The notes beneath the pieces were generated by a model. That model did no database searches and was not told the origin of the DNA. It saw nothing but the letters and a program-made list of their open reading frames with translations. A stretch of 5,967 bases of DNA from the NCBI GenBank assembly GCA_031423955.1, contig JANPGJ010000389.1, positions 1 to 5,967 on the forward strand, in the 5' to 3' direction. Positions 1 through 5,364 of the stretch are shown piece after piece. How positions within the stretch are numbered: position 1 is the stretch's first letter; the number at the start of each line of letters is the position of its first letter. The position numbers and the translations under genes are program-made. The stretch is from JAEUOS01 sp031423955. Lineage in GTDB: Bacteria; Pseudomonadota; Gammaproteobacteria; Burkholderiales; JAEUOS01.

Positions 1-629
1 TACATGTCCATGGTGCGGATCGGCCGCACCGAGACGCCCGGCGACTTCATGTCGATCAGCAAGAAAGAAACGCCCTGTTGCGGACGCGACTCCTCACTGG
101 TGCGCACCAAGCAAAACATCCAGTCCGCCCAGTGGCCATAGGTGGTCCATATTTTCTGGCCATTCACCACGTAATGATCGGCATCGCGCACCGCGCGCGT
201 GCGCAATCCGGCAAGGTCCGATCCCGCGCCGGGCTCGGAGTAACCCTGCGCCCACCAGTCTTCGCTGGTGAGGATGCGCGGCAGGAAGCGCGCCTTCTGC
301 GCCTCGGAGCCGAACGTATAGAGAATCGGGCCGACGAAAATGACGCCGAAGGGAATCAGCCACGGCGCCCCCGCTTCGCCGGTCTCTTCGTCGAAGATGA
401 ATCGTTGCAACGGCGTCCAGTCGCAGCCACCGTAGCGCGCGGGCCAATGGCCGGCTACCCAGCCATGCCGGTGCAGCAGGCGCAGGTAGCATAAATAGTC
501 CTCTTTCTCCAGGTTGAGGTTGTGCAGCACCTTGTGCCTCAAGTGCGCAGGCAACTGCTCCGCGCAAAAGCGCCGCACTTCGGCACGGAACGCTTCGGGT
601 TCAAAGGACTTGGCAGGCACGGTGGACAT
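1..629 (-). CDS. Acyl-CoA dehydrogenase, N-terminal 209 residues (C-terminus beyond window)
   Basis: This is the N-terminal part of a flavin-dependent acyl-CoA dehydrogenase, which oxidises an acyl-CoA to a trans-2-enoyl-CoA and passes electrons to electron-transfer flavoprotein. The frame is open from the ATG at 629 to the window edge, giving 209 residues of a family usually near 380-400. Residues 10-120 form the helical N-terminal domain, with the typical GWVAGHWPARYGG stretch at 56-68. The family signature YSEPGAGSD lies at 130-138, and NGQKIWTT, which belongs to the flavin-contacting beta domain, at 156-163. The catalytic base lies in the missing C-terminal part, so substrate class cannot be judged. 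It starts 59 bp after the solute-binding protein gene and is the fourth gene of the minus-strand operon. No strong Shine-Dalgarno sequence precedes the ATG; the start is chosen because the protein begins there in the usual family way. The family is secure; chain-length specificity is unknown. Confidence 0.93.
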   Translation of the reverse strand, partial: MSTVPAKSFEPEAFRAEVRRFCAEQLPAHLRHKVLHNLNLEKEDYLCYLRLLHRHGWVAGHWPARYGGCDWTPLQRFIFDEETGEAGAPWLIPFGVIFVGPILYTFGSEAQKARFLPRILTSEDWWAQGYSEPGAGSDLAGLRTRAVRDADHYVVNGQKIWTTYGHWADWMFCLVRTSEESRPQQGVSFLLIDMKSPGVSVRPIRTMDM

Positions 630-688
630 GGGTGTGGGCGGCTCTGGCGGCAGTTGGGAGGATTCCGGGCGGCGCGCAAACTCGCGTC

Positions 689-1672
689 CTAGTTCGGTTC
701 AATCCCCGCCGCCTTGACAAGTTCGGCGTTGACTTCGAAATCACGCTTGAGGAAGGCGGCGAACTCCTCGACGCCCATGATCATGTTGTCCATCACCAGG
801 GTGCTGTACTTCTCGCGCGCCTCCGGGCTGCGCAATGCCTTCGCGCTTTCCTCATTGAGGCGATTGATGATCGCGCGCGGGGTCCTGGCGGGGGCGAACA
901 TGGCGATCCACACACCGTAGTCGGTGTTGGGAAATCCCGCTTCGATCGTGGTCGGCACCTCCGGCAGGGCGGCCGAACGCGTCGCGCTGCTCACCGCGAT
1001 GGCGACCAACCGGTCCGCCTTGAGGAACGGCAGCGCCAGGCCGATCGGACTGTAGTAATAGTCCACGCGCCCGGCGACCACTTCGGTCAGTGCATCGTTG
1101 GAACCCTTGGTCGGAATGTGGGTGCCGGTGAATCCCGCCGCGAGGCGCAGACGCTCGGCACCGAGATGGGTCGCGCCGCCGGTGCCGGCCGAGGCGTAGT
1201 TGATCGAACCAGGCCTGGCCTTGGCTGCCTTCACCAGCTCGGCCAGCGTGCGGATGCCTTTGGACGGCGACATCACCAGCACCATCGGCACGCCCGCCAG
1301 CGGAATCACCCCGGCGATATCCCTGATCGGGTCGTAGCTGAGGTTGCGGTAGGTGGCCGGGGTGACGGTATGCGAATTGGAATGCACCATGATCGTATGG
1401 CCGTCCGGTTCGGCCTGCGCGAGCAACGCCGAGCCGATGGTGCCGCCGGCACCCGGCCGGTTCTCGATGATCAGCGGCGGGCCGAGTTGCCTGGCCAGCC
1501 GCTCGCTCACGGTGCGCGCAATCGTGTCGGTGCCGGAGCCGGCTGCGAAGGGCACGATGACGCGAATCGGCTTGGACGGCCACGCGGGGGCCTGTGCCTG
1601 CACTGTCCAGGGCAGTACCGGGACCAACATCAGCGCGACGCTACGCGCTAGGCTTGAAAGCAGCCCTTTCAT
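689..1672 (-). CDS. Bug-type (tripartite tricarboxylate transporter) periplasmic solute-binding protein
   Basis: This is a 327-residue TctC/Bug-family extracytoplasmic binding protein, the usual family length. The family captures small carboxylates or related solutes in the periplasm. Residues 1-26 look like a signal peptide: Lys2, a hydrophobic stretch at about 11-22, and a likely cleavage after VQA at 24-26. The mature start carries the family hallmark WPSKPIRVIVPF (31-42) followed by AGSGTD, then ENRPGAGGTIG at 70-80 and YASAGTGGATHLGAERL from 159. These belong to the two-lobed periplasmic fold. The ATG at 1672 is preceded by AAGGAG with a 6-nt spacer, which fixes the start. No TctA or TctB membrane component is visible in this window; orphan Bug proteins without linked membrane genes are common in Burkholderiales. 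Lying between acyl-CoA genes, it probably binds the acid that this operon degrades, but the ligand cannot be read from the sequence. An alternative role is ligand sensing rather than uptake. Confidence 0.95.
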   Translation of the reverse strand: MKGLLSSLARSVALMLVPVLPWTVQAQAPAWPSKPIRVIVPFAAGSGTDTIARTVSERLARQLGPPLIIENRPGAGGTIGSALLAQAEPDGHTIMVHSNSHTVTPATYRNLSYDPIRDIAGVIPLAGVPMVLVMSPSKGIRTLAELVKAAKARPGSINYASAGTGGATHLGAERLRLAAGFTGTHIPTKGSNDALTEVVAGRVDYYYSPIGLALPFLKADRLVAIAVSSATRSAALPEVPTTIEAGFPNTDYGVWIAMFAPARTPRAIINRLNEESAKALRSPEAREKYSTLVMDNMIMGVEEFAAFLKRDFEVNAELVKAAGIEPN

Positions 1673-1797
1673 CACGATCTCCTTGAATCTTCCGCGCGCA
1701 ATGGCAAACGGCGAGCGTAACGCGAAAGCGCTCCGGTGCGCGCGTTCGCGGCTGCCTGCGAAATCCCGCGACCGCAAATTGGCGAGTGCGGCCTGCA
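1673..1797. other. Spacer between lipocalin-like and solute-binding protein genes
   Basis: This 125-bp gap is the largest inside the minus-strand operon. It holds the ribosome binding site at 1679-1684 and small GC-rich inverted repeats: GAGCG/CGCTC at 1713-1717 and 1729-1733, and TTCGC/GCGAA at 1745-1749 and 1758-1762. Neither is followed by a T-run, so neither looks like an intrinsic terminator. I see no convincing -35/-10 pair. They may be processing or mRNA-stability hairpins that let the binding protein be made at a different level, but this is only a possibility. Confidence 0.4.
1679..1684 (-). promoter_or_regulatory. Ribosome binding site of the solute-binding protein gene
   Basis: The minus strand reads AAGGAG here, six bases before the ATG at 1672. 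It is the best Shine-Dalgarno match on the minus strand. It rules out longer in-frame versions of the protein, which would run upstream through the spacer and lack a signal peptide at their N-terminus. Confidence 0.85.
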
Positions 1798-2241
1798 TCA
1801 GACTGCGCGCTCCCACAATACTTCCTGCATCGGCCGCGCGCGGCCATCGGTCGACGGCTCGGTGCGCAGCAGCAGTTGATGGGGGGCAGGAAAACTCGCC
1901 AGGCGCACCAGGTCGCGCCCTTCCCAATTGGGAATCCAGCACACCTCGACATGGTGCAGCACGCGATCGGCGCCCAGCGTGTAGCGTCCCGCGTAAGCCA
2001 CCATGCGGTCGAGACATCGCGCGCGATCGCGCTCGGGAATCGACGACCATTCGCCGCGGAAACGCGGGCGGTCCGGCGCGCCTATCATGGCCTGCATGTG
2101 GCCCGAGGCGGTGTAACTGATATAGCCCGTGGCGCCGACGCCGAGGGCATCGTTCCAGGCGCCATCCCGCGCCTGCTCGCGAAACCACACGAGGCGCCAC
2201 TGGCCGACGATGTCCTGTTGCGTCATCACGCTCGTCACCAT
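1798..2241 (-). CDS. Lipocalin-like domain protein
   Basis: This 147-residue protein matches the bacterial lipocalin-like family (Lipocalin_5 type), whose biochemical role is poorly known. Family features visible here are the GQW near the N-terminus (13-15, a GxW as in lipocalins), GYISYTASGHMQAMI (39-53), a DRPRF segment (57-61), VAYAGRYTL (81-89) and HHVEVCWIPNWEGRD (96-110). There is no signal peptide or membrane segment, so it is likely cytoplasmic. The ATG at 2241 directly follows the TGA of the enoyl-CoA hydratase gene (2244-2242), which implies translational coupling. A second in-frame ATG at 2226, with GGTGA eight bases upstream, is an equally reasonable start and would remove five residues. 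The family often appears beside catabolic genes, and a small hydrophobic ligand is plausible for a lipocalin-like barrel. No catalytic activity can be assigned. Confidence 0.88.
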   Translation of the reverse strand: MVTSVMTQQDIVGQWRLVWFREQARDGAWNDALGVGATGYISYTASGHMQAMIGAPDRPRFRGEWSSIPERDRARCLDRMVAYAGRYTLGADRVLHHVEVCWIPNWEGRDLVRLASFPAPHQLLLRTEPSTDGRARPMQEVLWERAV

Positions 2242-3015
2242 TCACCTGCCCTGGAAATTCGGCGTGCGTTTCTCGGTGAATGCCTTCACCCCTTCCTGCA
2301 CGTCCGCGCTGGTCCACAGCAGACGATTGGTCACCTGTTCCATGCGCAGGCCGTTGGCAAGGTCAAGGTCCTCGGAACGGATCGCCAGTTCCTTGATGGC
2401 CTGCACGGCGAGCGGTGCGTTGGCGGCGATGCGCCGCGCGACATCCAGCGCCGCCGCCATCAGATCGTCGGGTGCCACCACCTGGTTGACCAGGCCCCAG
2501 TGCGCCGCCGTTTTCGCATCCATCGCGTCACCGGTCATCATCCAGCGCATCGCCACCGCGTACGGCAATTGGCCGAGGATGCGCTGGGTGCCGCCGTTGC
2601 CTGGCACCAGACCGCGTTTGACTTCCGGCACCGCGAAGGTGGCATGGTCGGCGGCGATCCGGATGTCGGTGGCGAGCATCAGTGTGCTGCCGCCACCCAG
2701 GCAATAGCCGTTGACCGCCGCGATCACCGGCTTCCACACTTCAAGGCCGCGGTTGAGCAACTGTTCGCGTTGTGTAAGCCAGGTGTGCCCAAGCGGCAGC
2801 GGCGTGCCGACGAAACTGCGAATGTCGGCGCCGGCGCAAAACGCCTTGCGCCCCGCGCCGGTGACCACGGCGACGCGCACGTCCGCATCATCGCGCACCC
2901 GGATCCACGCCTTGGACAGCAGATCGTAGTGCTCGGCATCGAGCGCGTTATGCACCTCGGGCCGGTTGATGGTGATGACGGCAATCCCGTCATCGAGCGA
3001 AAAATCAATTGCCAT
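2242..3015 (-). CDS. Enoyl-CoA hydratase/isomerase family protein (crotonase fold), one catalytic Glu replaced
   Basis: This 257-residue crotonase-superfamily protein has the normal length for a single-domain enoyl-CoA hydratase. Visible motifs are INRPEVHNAL (16-25), the oxyanion-hole and CoA-binding segment FCAGADIRSF (59-68), NGYCLGGGS (102-110), the PEVKRGLVPGNGGTQR segment (130-145), and the C-terminal FTEKRTPNFQGR (246-257). By motif alignment to rat mitochondrial hydratase, E131 (in VPEV) corresponds to Glu164. The position of the other catalytic glutamate, Glu144 (normally in GGGCE), is Thr111 (in GGGST). The protein may therefore be a hydratase with altered chemistry, an isomerase, or another crotonase-type reaction, so hydration is not certain. 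The ATG at 3015 gives a canonical N-terminus, preceded only by a weak purine-rich GGGAAGACGA. It is the first gene of the minus-strand operon, downstream of the promoter at 3052-3080, and abuts the lipocalin-like gene. Its product likely acts after the acyl-CoA dehydrogenase in a beta-oxidation-like route. Confidence 0.93.
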   Translation of the reverse strand: MAIDFSLDDGIAVITINRPEVHNALDAEHYDLLSKAWIRVRDDADVRVAVVTGAGRKAFCAGADIRSFVGTPLPLGHTWLTQREQLLNRGLEVWKPVIAAVNGYCLGGGSTLMLATDIRIAADHATFAVPEVKRGLVPGNGGTQRILGQLPYAVAMRWMMTGDAMDAKTAAHWGLVNQVVAPDDLMAAALDVARRIAANAPLAVQAIKELAIRSEDLDLANGLRMEQVTNRLLWTSADVQEGVKAFTEKRTPNFQGR

Positions 3016-3033
3016 TCGTCTTCCCGTCAGACA

Positions 3034-3056
3034 ATGTTGCCGCAGCGATGCAACAT
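3034..3056. promoter_or_regulatory. Inverted repeat, likely operator over the hydratase promoter
   Basis: ATGTTGC (3034-3040) and GCAACAT (3050-3056) are perfect 7-bp arms separated by 9 bases, a 23-bp dyad. The centre at about 3045 falls on the predicted transcription start, and one arm covers the -10 element. This is the classic place for a repressor dimer (for example of the TetR, GntR or MarR type) to block initiation. The regulator family cannot be told from the site. A short mRNA-leader hairpin is the alternative, but the operator reading fits the position better. Confidence 0.55.
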
Positions 3057-3080
3057 ATCGGAGGATGATGTCAATGTCAA
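3052..3080 (-). promoter_or_regulatory. Sigma70-type promoter of the hydratase operon
   Basis: On the minus strand a perfect -35 TTGACA (3080-3075) is followed, after a 17-bp spacer, by TATGTT (3057-3052), which matches four of six bases of the -10 consensus. A second TTGACA follows immediately (3074-3069), so the -35 is tandemly duplicated; only the upstream copy has ideal spacing. Transcription would start near 3045 and give a leader of about 30 bases before the ATG at 3015. This is the best promoter match in the window. Confidence 0.65.
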
Positions 3081-3174
3081 ACCGCAATTGAGGGCCCGGC
3101 GACCCGAACGCCCGCGAAACCACAGACCATTCGAGCGCCTTCTTGCGCAGCCCGGAGGCGTCGCCGGTATTGAC

Positions 3175-3180
3175 TAGAAT
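3175..3180 (+). promoter_or_regulatory. Possible -10 element for the dioxygenase gene
   Basis: TAGAAT matches five of six bases of the -10 consensus and lies 34 bases before the ATG at 3209, a good distance for a short leader. No recognisable -35 hexamer lies 16-18 bp upstream, so this promoter may need an activator or may not be real. The same nine bases ACTAGAATC (3173-3181) recur before the gene at 4268. Confidence 0.3.
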
Positions 3181-3198
3181 CACGCGCATCATCGCAGC

Positions 3199-3203
3199 GG
3201 AGG
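3199..3203 (+). promoter_or_regulatory. Ribosome binding site of the dioxygenase gene
   Basis: GGAGG lies five bases before the ATG at 3209. It decides the start: the reading frame stays open upstream to a TTG at 3143, but that extension (22 residues) has no such site and no family match. Confidence 0.85.
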
Positions 3204-3208
3204 TAAAC

Positions 3209-4090
3209 ATGATTTTCCATACCCAACCCTTGCACCCATTGTTCGGCGCCGTCGTCACCGGCGTCGATCTGCGCGACCCGCCCACTCCGGCCCTGTGCGC
3301 CGCGATCGACGCGGCGATGGACCAATACGCGGTGCTGGTATTGCATGACCAGCATCTGAGCGATGAGCAGCAGCTGGCGTTCGGCCGTGCACTCGGGCCG
3401 CTGGAAGACCGGCCGGCACAGGTAGGCATGGAGAAGCAGCGCCTCAAGCATGCCGAGCTGGTCGATATTTCCAACCTCGAGATCGACGACACCCTGCTGG
3501 CGGCGGACGACCGCCGCCGCATGTTCAATCTCGGCAACCAGCTCTGGCATACCGATTCCAGCTTCAAGCGAACCCCTGCCAAGTATTCGATGCTGCATGC
3601 AAGGGTGATTCCGCCGTCCGGCGGCGAAACCGAATTCGCCGACATGCGCGCGGCCTGGGATGCGCTGCCCGCCGACACCCGTGAACGGATCGCACCAATG
3701 GTGTGCGACCATTCCCTGATCTACTCGCGCGCCCTGCTTGGCTTCGACGCCTTCACCGAGTCGGAACGCGCCGGCTTCGCGCCGGTGCCGCAGCGGCTGG
3801 TGCGCCGCCATCCCGGTTCCGGCCGCCGGTCGCTGTTCCTCGCCGCGCACATCGGCACCATTCACGGCATGCCACGGCCGGAGGCGATGATGCTGATCCG
3901 CAACCTGACTGAACACGCGACCCGGCGTGAATTCGTCTATCGCCATGTCTGGCGCGAGCATGACCTGGTGATCTGGGACAACCGCTGCACCATGCATCGC
4001 GGCCTGACCTACGACGACAAGCGTTACAAGCGGGACATGCGGCGCGTCACGCTGACCGATGTGGCGCCGACGCTGGCGCAACCCGCCTGA
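3209..4090 (+). CDS. TfdA/TauD-family Fe(II)/2-oxoglutarate-dependent dioxygenase
   Basis: This 293-residue cytoplasmic enzyme belongs to the TauD/TfdA family, which couples decarboxylation of 2-oxoglutarate to hydroxylation of a co-substrate. The iron ligands are visible: H114 and D116 in NQLWHTDSSF (110-119), and H263 in WDNRCTMHRG (256-265). R275 and R279 in KRDMRR (274-279) fit the 2-oxoglutarate-carboxylate and substrate-contacting arginines. The N-terminal LHPLFGAVVTGVDLRD (8-23) and SMLHARVIPPSGGETEF (127-143) closely resemble 2,4-dichlorophenoxyacetate dioxygenase TfdA. In TfdA the iron ligands are His113, Asp115 and His262, an offset of one residue, and its length is nearly equal. 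The real substrate may be another aryloxy- or alkyl-carboxylate; ring-ether cleavage is not proven. The gene is transcribed away from the acyl-CoA operon across a shared control region and ends 177 bp before the next gene, which suggests a single-gene unit. Taurine or sulfonate substrates are less likely given the TfdA-like motifs. Confidence 0.93.
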   Translation: MIFHTQPLHPLFGAVVTGVDLRDPPTPALCAAIDAAMDQYAVLVLHDQHLSDEQQLAFGRALGPLEDRPAQVGMEKQRLKHAELVDISNLEIDDTLLAADDRRRMFNLGNQLWHTDSSFKRTPAKYSMLHARVIPPSGGETEFADMRAAWDALPADTRERIAPMVCDHSLIYSRALLGFDAFTESERAGFAPVPQRLVRRHPGSGRRSLFLAAHIGTIHGMPRPEAMMLIRNLTEHATRREFVYRHVWREHDLVIWDNRCTMHRGLTYDDKRYKRDMRRVTLTDVAPTLAQPA

Positions 4091-4267
4091 GGGCCAGATG
4101 GCGTTGCCACGCTGGTCCATCAAGGCGCATGCGCGACCGGGCTTGTGGCGCACCGGCGCGCGATTGCGCAACGGTCTCCGGCAGGTGCGCTGATTTCGGC
4201 CTGTGCGCACTCCTTGGCGCTGCACTAGAATCGGCGCTCCAACTCTCGCACGCATCGGAGCACTGCC
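4091..4267. other. Intergenic region upstream of the AhpD-like gene
   Basis: This 177-bp gap holds short GC-rich palindromes (GCGCATGCGC at 4125-4134, TTGCGCAA at 4164-4171), a -10-like TAGAAT and the ribosome binding site of the next gene. No GC hairpin with a following T-run is visible after the dioxygenase stop, so an intrinsic terminator is not supported. No convincing small gene is seen. Confidence 0.45.
4226..4231 (+). promoter_or_regulatory. Possible -10 element for the AhpD-like operon
   Basis: TAGAAT lies 42 bases before the ATG at 4268. The best -35 candidate is TGCGCA (4204-4209, 16-bp spacer), matching only three of six consensus bases. The flanking nine-base string ACTAGAATC is identical to that before the dioxygenase gene. 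Confidence 0.3.
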
Positions 4268-4888
4268 ATGGGCCAATGGAGCCGCAAGGACGACCCGGAA
4301 CCGTTCATCGACCTGGTACCGATCGACAAGGCAAGCGGCGCCCGCAAGGCCTTGTACGACGAACTTGAGCGCGTGCGCGGCCCGGGCCGGGTGTCCAACC
4401 TGTTCAAGGCCTACAGCGCGTTTCCGCAACTGGGGATGGCGAATTTCCGGCGCCTGATGGCGCTGTTGACCGAGGGCTCGCTCAGCGTGCGCTTCAAGGA
4501 AGCCCTGATGACAGCGCTGGCCGAAATCAACCGCTGCGACTATTGCGTGGCCTTTCACGCCACCGCGCTCAAGCACAGCGGCGCCTCGCAATCCGAGATC
4601 GACGCGGCGCTCAACTTCGATGCACGCGGCATCGGGCTGTCAATCAAGGAGCAGGCGCTGTTCGAATACGCGCTCAAGGCCAACGGCGATCCGCACGGCA
4701 TCACGCGTGCCGACATCAATGCCTTGCGCGCGGTCGGCGCGACCGATGGCGACCTGATCGAAACCCTGGAGACCATCAGTACCGGCAATGCGTTCAACCT
4801 GATCAACGGCGCGCTCAACGTCGGCGCCGATGATTTTCTGGGGGACTACATGCAGGCCCACACCCAGGCCTGGAGCAAGGCCGCATGA
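4268..4888 (+). CDS. AhpD/carboxymuconolactone decarboxylase-like, peroxidase-related protein
   Basis: This 206-residue all-helical protein belongs to the AhpD/CMD superfamily. The redox motif is NRCDYCVAFH (88-97), with C90 and C93 as the thiol pair and H97. E78 lies 12 residues before C90, so E78, C90, C93 and H97 match the proton-relay and thiol set of AhpD (Glu118, Cys130, Cys133, His137). This supports thiol-peroxidase or disulfide-reductase chemistry rather than decarboxylation. The C-terminal half (about 120-200), with LSIKEQALFEYALK and a GNAFNLINGALNVGADDF segment, fits the longer 'uncharacterised peroxidase-related' group. The ATG at 4268 follows GGAG (4257-4260) by seven bases. The next gene, a thioredoxin-fold protein, begins 52 bp downstream and could supply electrons to the Cys pair. 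The actual substrate (alkyl hydroperoxide, organic disulfide or other) is unknown. Confidence 0.92.
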   Translation: MGQWSRKDDPEPFIDLVPIDKASGARKALYDELERVRGPGRVSNLFKAYSAFPQLGMANFRRLMALLTEGSLSVRFKEALMTALAEINRCDYCVAFHATALKHSGASQSEIDAALNFDARGIGLSIKEQALFEYALKANGDPHGITRADINALRAVGATDGDLIETLETISTGNAFNLINGALNVGADDFLGDYMQAHTQAWSKAA

Positions 4889-4940
4889 TGGTCGATCGAA
4901 CCCATTGGGCCGTTGGTCGCGGCAGAAACTACCCGCGATC

Positions 4941-5339
4941 ATGAATCCCGAAATGCCGCCGCACTCGCAGCCAGCCGTCGGCGCCGCCCCGCTCGCCCTG
5001 ATGGAGTCCAGCACCGCGTTCGACGCCATGCTCGACGCCTGCGCCACCGCGGAACTGCCGCTGCTGCTCACCTTCACCGGGCCGAAGTGCATGATCTGCC
5101 GGCAACTCGCGCCGATGCTCGCGGTGGTGGTGCGCGAGGCGGGTGATCGGCTTGCCAGCGCCCGTGCCGACGCCGAAGCGCTGGCCGACTTGAGCGAACG
5201 CTACGCGGTGCGCTCGCTGCCCACCACCCTGCTGTTTCGCAATGGCGTGGTGGTCGATCGCATCTCCGGCTTCGCCACTGCCGGCAGCCTGCGCGATTGG
5301 CTTGCCAAACACGCGGTCACGCTGGCGTCGCGCCATTGA
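4941..5339 (+). CDS. Thioredoxin-fold protein with CMIC active site
   Basis: This 132-residue cytoplasmic thioredoxin-like protein has LLLTFTGPKCMICRQLAPML at 41-60, where the beta strand leads into a CxxC pair (C50 and C53). SLPTTLLFRNG (92-102) follows, with the likely cis-proline P94 of the thioredoxin fold, then the terminal GFATAGSLRDWL (110-121). It differs from classical thioredoxin: WCGPC is replaced by KCMIC, and the buried Asp of E. coli thioredoxin (Asp26) aligns with T44. Its redox potential and partners are therefore probably different. No signal peptide or membrane anchor is present. The start is uncertain: ATG at 4941 has no clear Shine-Dalgarno sequence, ATG at 4953 is alternative, and ATG at 5001 (112 residues) would give a classical thioredoxin length. 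It lies 52 bp after the AhpD-like gene and 25 bp before the RidA gene, so cotranscription is likely. It may serve as a dedicated reductant for the AhpD-like protein or the downstream peroxiredoxin. Confidence 0.88.
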   Translation: MNPEMPPHSQPAVGAAPLALMESSTAFDAMLDACATAELPLLLTFTGPKCMICRQLAPMLAVVVREAGDRLASARADAEALADLSERYAVRSLPTTLLFRNGVVVDRISGFATAGSLRDWLAKHAVTLASRH

Positions 5340-5351
5340 ACAATCGTCCCC

Positions 5352-5357
5352 AGGGGA
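5352..5357 (+). promoter_or_regulatory. Ribosome binding site of the RidA-family gene
   Basis: AGGGGA lies seven bases before the ATG at 5365. It selects this start over the in-frame open stretch that begins upstream inside the thioredoxin-like gene at 5242. Confidence 0.75.
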
Positions 5358-5364
5358 ATCGCGC

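Larger units (their letters stand above)
3016..3208. promoter_or_regulatory. Divergent control region between hydratase operon and dioxygenase gene
   Basis: This 193-bp gap separates two head-to-head transcription units. On the side of the minus-strand operon it carries a strong promoter-like pair and an inverted repeat. On the dioxygenase side it carries a -10-like TAGAAT (3175-3180) and a good ribosome binding site (3199-3203). No regulator gene lies in the window, so the controlling protein would be encoded elsewhere. The head-to-head layout is typical of coregulated catabolic genes. Confidence 0.6.

Noticed and set aside
632..1651. Plus-strand open frame (339 codons) opposite the solute-binding protein gene
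   Set aside because: Mirror of a strongly coding gene; Arg/Gly/His-rich translation without recognisable domain.
1713..1762. GC-rich inverted repeats considered as a transcription terminator inside the minus-strand operon
   Set aside because: Arms are only five bases and no T-run follows on either strand, so an intrinsic terminator is not supported.
1786..3177. Long plus-strand open frame (463 codons) opposite the lipocalin-like and hydratase genes
   Set aside because: Antisense to two clear family members and crosses the divergent promoter region; composition is shadow-like and no ribosome binding site supports it.
3143..3208. N-terminal extension of the dioxygenase from a TTG at 3143
   Set aside because: GGAGG is placed five bases before the ATG at 3209, and the family match begins just after that ATG; the extension has no such signal.
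3016..3678. Upstream extension of the hydratase reading frame on the minus strand
   Set aside because: The frame stays open into the dioxygenase gene, but the 257-residue form from 3015 has exactly the family length and lies correctly below the promoter at 3052-3080.
4125..4171. Palindromes GCGCATGCGC and TTGCGCAA considered as operator or terminator
   Set aside because: Short alternating GC palindromes are expected often in DNA of this composition, and neither is placed over a promoter or followed by T residues.
3077..4591. Long minus-strand open frame (504 codons) opposite the dioxygenase and AhpD-like genes
   Set aside because: It is fully antisense to two well-recognised genes, its translation matches no family I know and is rich in Arg, His and Gln as GC-rich shadow frames are.
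4830..4940. N-terminal extension of the thioredoxin-like protein overlapping the AhpD-like gene
   Set aside because: The extra 37 residues overlap coding sequence of the upstream gene, are Arg/Pro-rich and match nothing in the thioredoxin family.
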